This document shows positions 53,945 to 64,000 of a stretch of 64,000 nt of DNA, in pieces. Location: positions 6,758,001 to 6,822,000 of the forward strand of contig OX463813.1 in assembly GCA_949825045.1 (NCBI GenBank), in the 5' to 3' direction. Below the pieces are notes generated by a model. It saw nothing but the letters and a program-made list of their open reading frames with translations. It searched no databases and was not told where the DNA came from. This stretch comes from Argyresthia goedartella (taxonomy: Eukaryota; Arthropoda; Insecta; Lepidoptera; Argyresthiidae). A program made the position numbers and the translations under genes. Each line of letters begins with the position of its first letter. Position 1 is the stretch's first letter.

Positions 53945-54245
53945 TGGCTTATGTTTAAACGATCCCCAAAAACGCACCTATTTTACTACCAAAAAATTCG
54001 AAACGACCGCCAGAATTAGTAAACGACCACCAAATTGTGTTTGGATCACCAAACATACTTTTATGTTTTTTTTGTTGTTCTTACATGTTCAACCTAACAC
54101 GAAGGATAAAGGGGATTAGCTTCGCTAACCCCCTTTACCCTTCACATAAGCTGCCACATGCCATGATTTTTTCTGCAACTTTTGGTGATCACTTACCCAT
54201 TTTGGGTAGGAAAAAATATTTTGGTGGTCTTTTTAATTTTTCTCA
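53945..54245 (+). mobile_element. Rep-C copy, long form
   Basis: TGTTTAAACGATCCCCAAAA, CGACCACCAAATTGTG, GTTCTTACATGTTCAACCTA, a hairpin GGGGATTAGCTTCGCTAACC, and the end TATTTTGGTGGTC. Confidence 0.85.
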
Positions 54246-54388
54246 AAAAATATTGAGTGACAAACGAATTTTGTGGTAGTTTCGGAAGACTTTTCTATCG
54301 AGCAAAAATAATTCAATTACCTACGTTTATACGTTCAAGAATCCCTGCTGAGACTCATGATCGACGAGCTTGTTAAAGAAACAATTGG

Positions 54389-54693
54389 TTAACACACTGG
54401 TGTATACTTAACTATACACCGAGGTATGTCTTTTCCCAGGTCGGTGTATTCATTATAAATTTGGATTTTTCATCATAACTTTTTCATTTCCTAACATATT
54501 TCCTAACATATTGGCGTAATATTCTCCAGAAGCCAGCCGTATCGTATCGCCTTATAAAATGTATGAAACGGTGTACACTCAACTATACACCGGCCTCTAA
54601 ACATAAGGTGGGTGTATCATTAAAGATACACCGGCCTGGGAAAACACGTACCTCGGTGTATAGTTAATTTTACACCGGCTCTGAGTGTGTTAA
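54389..54693. mobile_element. TTAA-flanked MITE (possibly piggyBac-type)
   Basis: TTAA occurs on both sides, next to CACACT / AGTGTG ends. The inner arms ACTATACACCGAGGTA and TACCTCGGTGTATAGTTAA are complementary. Several TGTATA-ACACC modules repeat inside. TTAA targets are typical of piggyBac relatives. Confidence 0.75.
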
Positions 54694-54890
54694 ATACTAC
54701 CAGAAATATTGGCGTATTCTCCAGAAGCCAGCCCTTTCGTATCGCCTTATAAAATGTATGAAACGGTGTACACTCAACTTTACACTTGCCTCTGAACGTA
54801 GGGTGGGTGTATCATTAAATATACACCGGCCTGGGAAAAGACGTACCTCGGTGTATAGTTAATTTTACACCGGCGCTGAGTGTAACTTGA
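54694..54890. mobile_element. Tandem partial copy of the TTAA MITE
   Basis: Repeats the right half of the previous element: TCTCCAGAAGCCAGCC, CTTATAAAATGTATGAAACG and TACCTCGGTGTATAGTTAAT, ending GAGTGTAACT without the TTAA. Confidence 0.8.
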
Positions 54891-55619
54891 TATTTACAAA
54901 AAGCTGTTGTTTGGCATACAGTGACGATTTCGAGATTTGTGGTTGGTTTTCAGAAAAATCCTCTACGGCAAGGATCAAAACCCTTTCTCTTACAGTGTGG
55001 CAAAAGCTCGTTTAGCCACACAAACAGTGGCGATATCACACGAAAGAATACGGTATTTGACTGCTAATCAAAATAGATATTTTTTAGGAACTGTGAGAAC
55101 GGCAATTTTGTTCACGAGTTCTATGAAATACTAGCATGTGACGTCATACTGAAATGCTGTCTTTTTTATCATAATTGAGTTTATAAAATACAACTGCTGG
55201 AAATATACAATTCTGGTATTATCAAAAGTTTTTTGAAATAGGTTCAGCTTGAGACACGTTTCTAGATTTAGTGGACTACCTTGTCAGATACCGTTTTATC
55301 TGGAGAATAATAAAACCCAAAATAATAATGAATTGACCCAAGGTCTTCATTAAAAAAACAGCGTCACGCCTTTTACTATACGGGGTGGCAGAGGCACAGC
55401 AGCCCCCAAGTTTAGTAAGTAATTCGAAATGCTGACGATACAGGAAGTTAAACACTTCCTGTATATGGGATGTGATCAAAATTGTGGTAATATTTTTCTT
55501 CTTCAGTTTCTTGGTTCTATCTTCCTTGAAGGTTTGTATTTACGAAGCACTGGTAGACTGGAGTTTCCTTTTCAACCGTCTACAAAAAGGAGGTGGTTCT
55601 CAATTCGACTGTTTTTCTT
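54891..55619. other. Unassigned, with a reversed SINE-3 tail
   Basis: AGCGTCACGCCTTTTACTAT and GGGTGGCAGAGGCACA at 55361-55400. A hairpin AGGAAGTTAAACACTTCCT lies at 55441-55459. Confidence 0.55.
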
Positions 55620-55985
55620 TTTTAGGGTTCCGTACCCAAAGGGTAAAACGTGAATCCGCTGTCCGTTCGTCCGTCTGTCACCAGGCTGTATCTCATGAAC
55701 CGTCATAGTTAGACAGTTGAATTTTTCACAGATGATGTATTTCTATTGCCGCTATAACAATACTAAAAAACAGAATTCAATAATTTATTTATCTGTAAAT
55801 CACATACAAACTTATGAATGCACCTGCTTACGTACATGGAGTGTGAAAGTAGCCGCACCAATAACTTTGTAAACAACATTTTGCTATGTAGAATCCAAAC
55901 TATTCACTCCACATCATCCCTGCCATTGTACGGTGGTACGGAACCCTTCGTGCGGGAGTTCGACTCGCGCTTGACCGTTTTTTTT
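55620..55985 (+). mobile_element. Rep-F copy, left arm of an inverted pair
   Basis: TTTAGGGTTCCGTACCCAAA to TTCGACTCGCGCTTGACCG. Pairs with the reversed copy at 56140-56555. Confidence 0.87.
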
Positions 55986-56139
55986 ATTTTTTCTTGTGTT
56001 ACGCAATTACTCCGTCAATTATGAACTGATATTTATGATTATGATTCTTGTTTTGATTGGCAGGTCATACTTCAGAGGTGGTCCCATACAAATTTTATCA
56101 AAATTGATTCAGCGCTTTTTGAAAACAACATCAAATACA

Positions 56140-56555
56140 AAAACCGGTCAAGTGCGAGTCTAAATCGCGCACGAAGGGTTCCGTACCACCGTTCAATGGA
56201 AGCGATGGTGTGGAGTGAATAGTTTGGATTTTACACAGCAAAATATTGTTTACAAAGTTATTGGTGCGGTTACTTTCACACTCTATGTACGTAACCAGGT
56301 GCATCCATAAGTTTGTATGTGGTATTGAAAGAATTGTTGTATGAGAGCCCCTTAAATATTTCTTTTATCCTGTTTTTTAGTATTTGTTGTTATAGCGGCA
56401 ACATAAATACATAATCTGTGAAAATTTCAACTCTCTAGCTAGCTAGGTTCTTGAGATACAGCCTGATGACAGACGGACGGACGGACGGACGGACGGACAG
56501 CGGAGTCTTAGTAATAGGGTCCAGTTTGGAACCCTTCGGGTACGGAACCCTAAAA
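56140..56555 (-). mobile_element. Rep-F copy, reversed
   Basis: GTCAAGTGCGAGTCTAAATC to TTCGGGTACGGAACCCTAAA, with the GACGGACGGACGG run at 56470-56500. Confidence 0.87.
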
Positions 56556-56854
56556 AAATAAACACATACGACGTTTTGGTTTGTGGTTCCGTGCAGCAAA
56601 AGTTTTGATGAGGACTTTTCGTGTGCACCGACTTCATTCGCATCCCGACCGGGGAGGAAGAAATAGGGCTTGAACTTGAAGTCGGTTTTTTATGTTTATA
56701 ACTTTGTGATTTTCTCTCAGCCGTGAAACCATACTCAAATCATCAAACCATATTCATGGCTGAATTTCGAGCAGGATAATAATTCACCAATTTAAAAACT
56801 TAAAAAGAGCGACTTTAAGTTCAAATCTTATTTATATTCGGCAGCAAATATGAT

Positions 56855-57145
56855 GACCACCAAAATATTTTTTTCCTACCCAAAATGGCTAAATGACCAC
56901 CAAAGGTTGCAGAAAATATCAGGGCAAAATACTGCTGTATCCTTCATGTTAGGTTTAACATGTAAGAACAACAAAAAATACTTAAAATACAAACTTAAGT
57001 ACAAAAATCATAAAGAAGTTTGGTGATCATTTATCCAAACACAATTTGGTGGACATCCATCCATTTTGGCAGTCATTTCGAATTTATGTGCAGTAAATTT
57101 TCGAATTTTTCGGTAATCGTTTAAACACAAGCCTTAATAGGACAG
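56855..57145 (-). mobile_element. Rep-C copy, reversed, hairpin deleted
   Basis: GACCACCAAAATATTTTTTT, AACATGTAAGAACAACAAAA and TTTGGTGATCATTTATCC. The GC hairpin is reduced to a few bases near 56940. Confidence 0.82.
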
Positions 57146-57165
57146 CCTTTATATAAGCCAGCTAA

Positions 57166-57313
57166 ACTAATGATTGATTATGGTTTGGTTTGGTTTTGGA
57201 ATAACGCATAAATAAATTGGAATTGGAATAACGCATAAATAAATTTTATTTATTCCAATTTATTTATGCGTTATTCAAAAACCAAACCAAACCATAATCA
57301 ATCATTAGTTTAG
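57166..57313. repeat. Near-perfect palindrome, 60-bp arms, 28-nt spacer
   Basis: The arms 57166-57225 and 57254-57313 match in 59 of 60 positions. They start AAACTAATGATTGATTATGG. The spacer is a further direct copy of GGAATAACGCATAAATAAA. Confidence 0.95.
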
Positions 57314-57514
57314 TTGATCACATTTGATTTATTTTTCTCCATGTTTATCAAACTCAGTGTTTTTTTGCCTAATTGCAATTGATGATTTGAGTTTCGAGTC
57401 TTTATGGGAATCCGTCAATACGGGAAGTGTTCTAAGTGCAAACTTGTCCACCTTGTCATAACGAATTGGCACACAAATTAAAAGCTGACGAAATAGGACG
57501 TGGTCATAATAGAC

Positions 57515-57700
57515 TTAAAGAACATGTTATTATAATATTTGTATTAGTTAAGCACAAGCAATTTTTAAAAGAGATCTAAATATCAATCTGTGGGAGTTTC
57601 TACACCCTTCTTCTCCCACAGTGGTCCAATGTAGAGAAGTGGCAAAACATGACGATTGCTAAGTATATGTAAATATCTACAGTAAAAAAGACATTTGTAA
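57515..57700 (+). mobile_element. LINE-Z non-coding 3' end
   Basis: TTATTATAATATTTGTATTA, AGATCTAAATATCAATCTGT, ACAGTGGTCCAATGTAGAGA and TGTAAATATCTACAG. Confidence 0.75.
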
Positions 57701-58039
57701 TTTCGAATTTGTTTACTAGCTAATAAGATATCATTCATCGTGTAGTCTCCCATTGGCTTTGTCGCGTACCTAAGTCGCTACTCTGTGACTGCTTTGGTCC
57801 CTGCCTACTCAGCAATGCGCTATGCAAAATCCAACCCCATTCAAGCCTCAACAGTATTAAAGTAATTGGGGCACCGCAATGCCTCCAGCGTTGGAATAGT
57901 GCATTTTTAGTCCTCCATTGTTGCTGCACCGTTGCAGTTCTGAGCGCATCTGTGGCGGTGGGCCCGTTGGACTTGAGTTGGCGGACTATATTTTAGGGGC
58001 TAGTATTTAATCGCACATCAAAAATACCGATTTGCACAG
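57701..58039. other. Unassigned
   Basis: Nothing recognised. Confidence 0.4.
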
Positions 58040-58200
58040 CAAAAAAGTATCAGCAAAAACACTTTTTATGTTTTAAATATTTTATGTGTACTCAAGTTTA
58101 TGTTTTAAGTATTTTTTTTGTTGTTCTTGCATGTTCAACCTAACACGAAGGAAAAAGGGGGCTTCGCTTCGCTCACCCCCTTTACCTTTCACCTAAGATA
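58040..58200 (+). mobile_element. Rep-C copy, truncated
   Basis: TACTCAAGTTTATGTTTTAA, GTTCTTGCATGTTCAACCTA and the complete hairpin GGGGGCTTCGCTTCGCTCAC up to TTCACCTAAG. Confidence 0.82.
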
Positions 58201-58812
58201 TGCATAATTCCTAGGTGCGTCCATGCCTTGAATAGTGATTTTTAATTTCTATATTGCTGAATATCAAAAATATTGTATAAAGGCGAGTTAAAGATCAAAA
58301 TTTGTATATTATTTATTTTAACAATAAAATTTGTCTTTAAATAAATAAAATTTAAATGCATGCGGAATCCACTGTATATGATTGAAATTTAATTTGGTTA
58401 AACATTAAAATAACTTTATCGAATCCCACGTCAAGTTTTATCTTCTTGATTTGTGCTTGTTTTTTCTAGTTTATCGCTGTCGGGTTATTTTCATTACGTC
58501 ATTAATTTCCTGCTTTGGATTTGAACAGTACGAAAAATCTTTACATCCTTAGTTTAAAACTAAGGTTCATCTTCATAGTTTGTGCAAGATAGTCAATATT
58601 TCCGTACTCGCCTTAGCCCTTTGTTTTAATAACCCACTCGAGAGTCTTGAAAAAAGTTTTTTACAAATCCGTAATGCACCCAGTGACAATCGCGAGCCAT
58701 CAATCGAATGACCGTATCCTTTAACGAAATCGGTTCAGGTATTGAGTAGTTATCACATAACCCCCCTCTTTTCCGCTTTGCTGCAGTCGTTTAAAAAGTG
58801 TCAAATAGATAA
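58201..58812. other. Unassigned
   Basis: Nothing recognised; AT-rich. Confidence 0.4.
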
Positions 58813-59034
58813 CAATAATAATAATACCTTGGACACTATTGACAAACATTGATCTAGCCCCAAACTAGGATTCCCTATATCTTGGGTACTAGAAAACGAT
58901 ACACATACTTATATAGATAATTATTATACTTAGATAGATAAACAACCATGACTATTTTGCCCCCACCGGGACTCGAACCCGGGACCCTTGGCCTCATAGG
59001 CAGGGTCACTGCCGACTCGGCCATTCGGGTCGTC
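58813..59034 (-). mobile_element. SINE-2 full copy, reversed
   Basis: GGGACTCGAACCCGGGACCC is the box B complement; GGCAGGGTCACTGCCGACTC leads to the head end at 59034. Tail AATAATAATACC at 58813. Confidence 0.9.
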
Positions 59035-59278
59035 AAGATGTGAGCTCGGCATTGTATTGTGTTGTGCGCTTGTGTGTGGTGCGATAGGATTTATCGTCAA
59101 GTCCCAACCCGCCCTCATCCGTGGGCAATGCACTGCAAATGAGACGCCTAAGCGGACGGCTTCAGGCAACGGCTTCCCTTCAAAGCCAGCTAGCGGACGG
59201 ATTGACCCAGTTATTTATTCGTATGAAATGGAGAATACTTTTCCCGTACGGCCCGTATTCCCGTGGCCACGAACGCTG

Positions 59279-59802
59279 TTCACACCACGCCGAATTGCGC
59301 GACCGAAGTTCCGCGGCTGATTTTGCGTCCCGACGTAGCGTCTAAACGCGCGGAAATCACGCGACAGCTACATACAGGGGTGAGGCCAAACGTGCGTAAT
59401 TTTGTGAGTCGTGAGTCGCAGAATTTCGTTCGCAGAAATTCTGCTGCATTCGGTTTCATAGAAAAGACCTATAAGTGTATGCAACGGAAATCACGCGACC
59501 GAAAATAAGCGACTCACAACTCACAAAATTAAGCTTGATTGGCCTCACCCTAAAGACTGAATTGTAGATGCGTCGCCGCGGAATACCCCTCGACGGAAGT
59601 TCGGTCGTACGCCAAAACGCGACGTAATTTCGGCAAGTGTGTTGCAGGTAATTGAAAGAGTATGGCAGGCGTAACTCGCCGTATCGAGGCAACTATTTGA
59701 CTATACCGACCGGTCGTTCCCGAGGGGACACTGTGTCTATTCCGAGGATTCCACAAACACTTAATTAAAAACTTCGGTCGCGTAATTTCGGCTTGGTGTG
59801 TT
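59279..59802. mobile_element. GC-rich inverted-repeat element with a nested MITE
   Basis: Ends TTCACACCACGCCGAATTGC and CGCGTAATTTCGGCTTGGTG; the reverse complement of the right end matches the left over about 30 bp (CGCGACCGAAGTT shared). A second internal copy of the end lies near 59600. Non-autonomous; the superfamily is unknown. Confidence 0.75.
59378..59550. mobile_element. MITE with 42-bp inverted repeats, nested
   Basis: Ends GGGTGAGGCCAA and TTGGCCTCACCC. The arms continue to TAATTTTGTGAGTCGTGAGT. 173 bp, no coding. Confidence 0.88.
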
Positions 59803-59849
59803 GACTCACACTGACTGAATCACAGACGAGTCCTTTCTTAAGGTGATAC

Positions 59850-60165
59850 TATAAAGTCATCTACAGATTTGATTTTTGGGTTAACGTTTATTGAGTTTTT
59901 GATTAAGATTGTCACTGAAGGAAAACGCAATTGGATGAAATTTTCTCGATAGAATTTCATTACGAAAACACCTCTAAATTGTTTTATTTTTTCATCAAAT
60001 CCTAACTATTCATTGCGAAATTGCATTCAAAATGTCTATATTATGTAGTAGCAAACTCTCCTTGAAAATCTTTTTGACAAAATAGCGTAGTTTATTTTCA
60101 AACAATTTATATGTGGTTTGGCGCTACGTTATTTTAGTTTGAGTCGAAAGCATTGTTTGCGCTCT
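59850..60165 (+). repeat. Rep-E copy
   Basis: CTATAAAGTCATCTACAGAT, AATTTTCTCGATAGAATTTC, AAAATAGCGTAGTTTATTTT and GTTTGCGCTCTC. Confidence 0.87.
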
Positions 60166-60946
60166 CTTTTCTTTCTTATGTGGCAGAAATTAACGCTGTC
60201 ACTTCCGTTTACATTCGTATTCCTTTATATATATTTTGTCGTATCATCTTAACCAGTGGCGCCGTGTGCAGCGTACCATTTTATTACACAGGAAGTGACT
60301 CATAGTAACGTACTATCGTCAGTAATTCGCGTCGATCAGTATCTCTGTGGATACGGGCTTAAAGAGAGTAAACCCGGAAAGTGCACGGCTTTATGTGAGA
60401 TTCCCCGTGTTAGTTTGCTATGTAGTAGATATGTCGTAGCTATATTGTAGGATTAGGATATATGAAACAGCCAACCATGGATTGACTATACAGGGTGTCC
60501 GGTAGATCAATGCAAAGACTTAAACCGAAGTTAGTACAGACCATTTAGAACCATTTGAGCAACACATACATATGGCGAAGTCTTACCGTTAAATTTTTAT
60601 TGATGATTTAGTGTTTTTGAAGAAAATTTCCAGATTTTCACAGTTAAGTGATTATCATTGCAAAACTAAACAATAATTGGATTATTTTACAATTGATTTT
60701 AATAAATCACTTAATAAGCATACTAGTAAATCTTGATTTGTGCATCTGCGACGTCAGACTTGGTTTTTACTGATCATTGAAGAGCACGGCGATTTTCCAT
60801 CATCAATAAAATAAGTTTTTCACGCCACTGCTCGGAAATATGGCCAAAGATGGATTAAAATGAGAGTAGAAAGTAGTTCTTAGTAGTACAATTCAAAAAC
60901 AGTCAAACAATGTAGATTTGCAAAGTAAAATGTAGTGTTTAGCGGC
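60166..60946. other. Unassigned
   Basis: A block with ACAGGGTGTCCGGTAGATCA near 60490 looks like a repeat end. No gene recognised. Confidence 0.4.
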
Positions 60947-61360
60947 CTTTTTAGGGTTCCGTACCCGAAGGGTTCCAAACGGGACCCTATTACTAAGACT
61001 CCGCTGTCCGTCCGTCCGTCCGTCTGTCACCAGGCTGTATCTCAAGAACCTAGCTAGCTAGAGAGTTGAAATTTTCACAGATTATGTATTTATGTTGCCG
61101 CTATAACAACAAATACTAAAAAACAGGATAAAATAAATATTTAAGGGGGCTCCCATACAACAATTCTTTTAATACCACATACAAACTTATGGATGCACCT
61201 GGTTACGTGCATGGAGTATGAAAGTAACCGCACCAATAACTTTGCAAACAATATTTTGCTGTGTAAAATCCAAAATATTCACTCCACACCATCGCTTCCA
61301 TTGAACGGTGGTACGAAACCCTTCGTGCGCGATTTAGACTCGCACTTGACCGGTTTTTTT
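60947..61360 (+). mobile_element. Rep-F copy, full length
   Basis: TTTTTAGGGTTCCGTACCCG, CCGTCCGTCCGTCCGTCTGT, CTAGCTAGCTAGAGAG, and the end TAGACTCGCACTTGACCGG. Close to the reversed copy at 56140. Confidence 0.9.
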
Positions 61361-61584
61361 ACTTTCTACTCTGCTATTGGTCGATTATTTTCGGTCGGCA
61401 TCACACTCGATACCGGCCGAAATGACACAAAATACTAATATAAATGTTCCGGGAAAAAACATTTCCTTGTCATTCCACAACTGCCTATCAATATTACTTT
61501 TAATTAAACTGTGTATTATACTGTGTACTCAACCTGTTTTATTTCCTTACATTAGGCGTGAAAAGCACATAGTAAATGCCTCGG

Positions 61585-61675
61585 TAGAAAGTGCAATAGA
61601 TGGACTCGCATCTTCGCGGGCCTCACCTGCGGCTCGGCCCGCGAACTAACTCGTCTATCTATTGCTTACTTTCTA
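61585..61675. mobile_element. Small palindromic element
   Basis: GTAGAAAGTGCAATAGATGG and its near complement TCTATTGCTTACTTTCTA surround a GC-rich core, TTCGCGGGCC...GGCCCGCGAA. Confidence 0.7.
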
Positions 61676-62104
61676 TACCTGGGCAACAATGTACTATTTC
61701 GGACCTAATTTAACAAAAACAAGTGAAAGCTTTTTATGAGCAAATCTTTTTAAAAACATTCTTAGTTACCTCACAGATTCTTGAAGTTATGACCTACTAA
61801 CCAGTTTGAGGGAGAAAAATAGACTTTTTAGACAGTATTTTTAATTAATTAAATTTATGCTATTCATGCTCAAAATGAGATGCTTGGTTCCTCACACAGA
61901 CACGACACAGCCCGTCTTCGAACTTCTGTGGTCGTGATAATGAGCATCATTTCATCTTTCATGGTGTCGAAAGCCATTCTTATTTTTGAAATCAATTTCT
62001 TTTGTGTTGATGGCTACGTTGGAAAGACCAGTTCTTTGGCTCTGCCTTACTTACTACCTTACCTTACAACATTATCGAGATTTAGCGATAGCTGTAATGT
62101 TAAC
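61676..62104. other. Unassigned
   Basis: Nothing recognised. Confidence 0.4.
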
Positions 62105-62470
62105 CTAAAAATAATTTCAGACTAGTTGCGCCCCGGTTTAGACTCGCGAAGGTAACAAATTCATTCAAGGGTCAGTGCATTCTTTGCTACATCAAGATAC
62201 CTTTGCCAATTTTAAAATTGCCATTGTAAAATGTTGTCTAAAAGGGATACAATGTTGGGACTGTATGGGGTTAATCTAACTCAACACAGAACTCGCTGTT
62301 AATGATTTTGTAATAATTTATTCCTGCTTATTAATATTGTAATAATTGTATTGATTAACACAACCAATTTTTAAAAGAGATCTAGAAAATCAAACTGTGG
62401 GAGTTTCTTCGCCCTACAACTCCCACAGGGTCTAATGAAGAGGAGATACAAAAAGTGATGTTTGCTAAGT
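62105..62470 (+). mobile_element. LINE-Z 3' end with degraded coding tail
   Basis: CTAGTTGCGCCCCGGTTTAG and TTTAAAATTGCCATTGTAAA correspond to the coding end at 36215-36010 (reversed), with deletions. Then GGGACTGTATGGGGTTAATC and the non-coding tail. Confidence 0.78.
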
Positions 62471-62668
62471 ATAGTAAATAACAGCATAACAAAGCGACAC
62501 GACTTTTCCCATACGGAGTGGCAGAGGCACAATTGTGCCCAAATAGAGCCACTTATTCTATACTCCATTTTAGATACTCCACTTAAGATAAATTAATAAT
62601 CTCATCTCGGGAATCGAACCTGCATCTCCTGTCTGAGAAGCAAGCGTGACCCATTAGACCACGGAGCT
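62471..62668 (-). mobile_element. SINE-3, full copy (tRNA-derived)
   Basis: Read on the minus strand, the head has GTGGTCTAATGGGTCACG and box B GGTTCGATTCCCG, then the body GGCACAATTGTGCCTCTGCC and the GTCGTGTCGC tail. The acceptor stem does not pair, so it is not a tRNA gene. Tails of this family occur at 39118, 42715, 48200, 53127 and 55361. Confidence 0.8.
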
Positions 62669-62676
62669 CTTGTATA

Positions 62677-63214
62677 TGTCACCGTAAGATAGTCAAAACC
62701 GATAGTTGATAAACTAACGTTTTTTTTCTCGTAAATTGGTCAACTATCGACAGATAGTAAACTGTAGCGTACTGCTTACTATATGACGCGTTAGTTGATA
62801 AACTAACGGTTAAAACAGTTAAATAGTAAACTGGTTTAAACTTGAATTGTAAACGAAATACCAGAGCAAACACTAGCGGCCTTACTAATAAAAAAAGTTA
62901 TTCAAAAGTTTAACTTATTCAGTGTTTTGTCCTTTTCATACGCCGAGTAAATGTCAAATGTCAAAGCAAGACAAAACACTGTATAAGTTAAACCGGGAAT
63001 AAATTCTTTTATTAGTAAGGCCGTAGTAGCTTAGGTGAAGACTAGAGGGGGCGAGCGCAGCGAAGCCCCCGAATAGTCTTCTTGTTAGGTTGACGTTTAA
63101 GAACAAACGAAACGTAAATTCTTAACCCTGTCGATCTGGTTAACTAGCTGTCGATAGTTGATGAACTACCGCGTTAGTTTATCAACTAACGGTTTTGACT
63201 ATCTTCCGGTGACA
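62677..63214. mobile_element. MITE-A copy 3 with a nested MITE
   Basis: Ends TGTCACCGTAAGATAGTC and CTATCTTCCGGTGACA, flanked by TATA. The insert at 62877-63023 interrupts it. The hairpin and GGTTGACGTTTAAGAAC are kept. Confidence 0.92.
62877..63023. mobile_element. MITE nested in MITE-A
   Basis: 147 bp with inverted ends CGGCCTTACTAATAAAA / TTTTATTAGTAAGGCCG, flanked by TAG on both sides (62874-62876, 63024-63026). Inner arms share AACTTATTCAGTGTTTTGTC and its complement. Confidence 0.93.
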
Positions 63215-63239
63215 TATATGTAAATATCTACAGTAATAA

Positions 63240-63455
63240 AGTATTTTGATTAGATTTGAGCATCGGTATGACTTTTGACCAGCAGCCGGTGCATTCGTTC
63301 GTTGTCGAAGTAGTTCAGAGACCTCTTCCCGTTGTGATCTCATCGTCTGCCCTGGAATGCCCATCCGTGTCCACATCCGCAACTGGCGTGCTAGCTCTCC
63401 TGCGTCTTGTGCTAGCCCCCCTGTGACGTCACACAATACGTCGCGCACTGGTGGT
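63240..63455 (-). other. Open frame of unknown origin
   Basis: DVLCDVTGGLAQDAGELARQ, then LRMWTRMGIPGQTMRSQREE and VSELLRQRTNAP. The composition looks coding (Arg, Glu and Gln rich) but I recognise no family and no splice sites. It could be part of a transposon protein. Confidence 0.25.
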
Positions 63456-63572
63456 AACTGGAAATTATTTGTCGGAATTGGGCCGGAGTACTAGTTACAA
63501 GCGCAGAATAGCTAATAGCACTTGCTATACTAGGTGGTACTACAAGTTGTAGCACGGTTGTTCGTCGTGATA

Positions 63573-63830
63573 TACGACCCGAATGGCCGAGTCGGCGGCA
63601 GTGACCCTGCCTACGAAGCCAAGGGTCCCAGGTTCGAGTCCCGGTGGGGGCAAATATTTGTTTGATGACAACGGATCTTTGTACCCTAGTCATGGTTGTT
63701 TATCTATCTAAGTATAATATTTATCTATATAAGTATGTGTATCGTTGTCTAGCACCCAAGATACAGGGAATCCTAGTTTGGGGCTAGATCAATTTTTGTA
63801 TATAGTATCCAAGGTATTATTATTATTATG
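63573..63830 (+). mobile_element. SINE-2 full copy
   Basis: GGCCGAGTCGGCGGCAGTG (with a GGC insertion), GGTTCGAGTCCCGG, GTCATGGTTGTTTATCTATC and GGGGCTAGATCAATTTTTG with a TATTATTATTATT tail. Confidence 0.9.
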
Positions 63831-64000
63831 TCGATTTTAGTCACTAGTCGAATCCTAGTATACTTTGGGATTTTCAATTTTCTTTTTAGCCACCCTATAG
63901 GCCGCCTAGCCTAAATTCCATTTCGTCGGTCGATTTTCGCCGTTCCTCGAAAATCGCCCGGATTGAGTCACCCGTGCAAGCGCCCTGTAAACGTGGGCGC
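63831..64000. other. Right edge, unassigned
   Basis: GC-richer sequence with GGTCGATTTTCGCCGTTCCT; nothing recognised. Confidence 0.4.

Overview
The window is insect nuclear DNA, most likely from a moth or butterfly. It is AT-rich and has short coding exons with GT..AG introns. It is packed with element types typical of lepidopteran genomes: Transib, Tc1/mariner, PIF/Harbinger, non-LTR retrotransposons, tRNA-derived SINEs and many palindromic MITEs. The species assignment is inference. Nothing bacterial is present.

Only one host gene can be defended. It is TBCE (tubulin-folding cofactor E), on the minus strand. Eight coding exons run from 27863 down to 2429, and every splice phase matches across all junctions. 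They encode 444 residues: the CAP-Gly domain, the leucine-rich repeats and the linker that precedes the ubiquitin-like domain. The exon(s) for that last domain are not visible and presumably lie to the left of position 1. An upstream exon that ends in a start codon at a splice donor (about 29735, plus strand) suggests a divergently transcribed neighbour, but no further exon of it was found.

The TBCE introns are filled with repeats. Intron 8 (left edge) holds a Transib transposase, related to vertebrate RAG1, with one internal stop. Intron 7 holds a SINE split by a 5'-truncated LINE, then a PIF/Harbinger transposon nested inside a Tc1/mariner-like element, then a 19-bp minisatellite. Intron 6 holds a reverse transcriptase relic of a type resembling endonuclease-bearing (RLE) non-LTR elements. 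Intron 5 holds a 60-bp satellite (about 1.6 kb), a foldback element carrying a MITE and a dead Tc1 transposon, and a LINE relic. Introns 4 and 3 hold two related 22-bp satellites. Intron 3 also holds decayed copies of TBCE exon 3.

From about 30 kb to 64 kb the window is a mosaic of about ten repeat families, several present in three or more copies, with nested and tandem insertions. No convincing host exon was seen there.

The most unusual signal is a recurring class of short-loop inverted duplications, with arms of 11 to 60 bp and loops mostly of 2 to 11 nt. Several sit exactly where a transposon reading frame breaks. A second signal is the duplicated, decayed TBCE exon 3 lying within its own intron's satellite.
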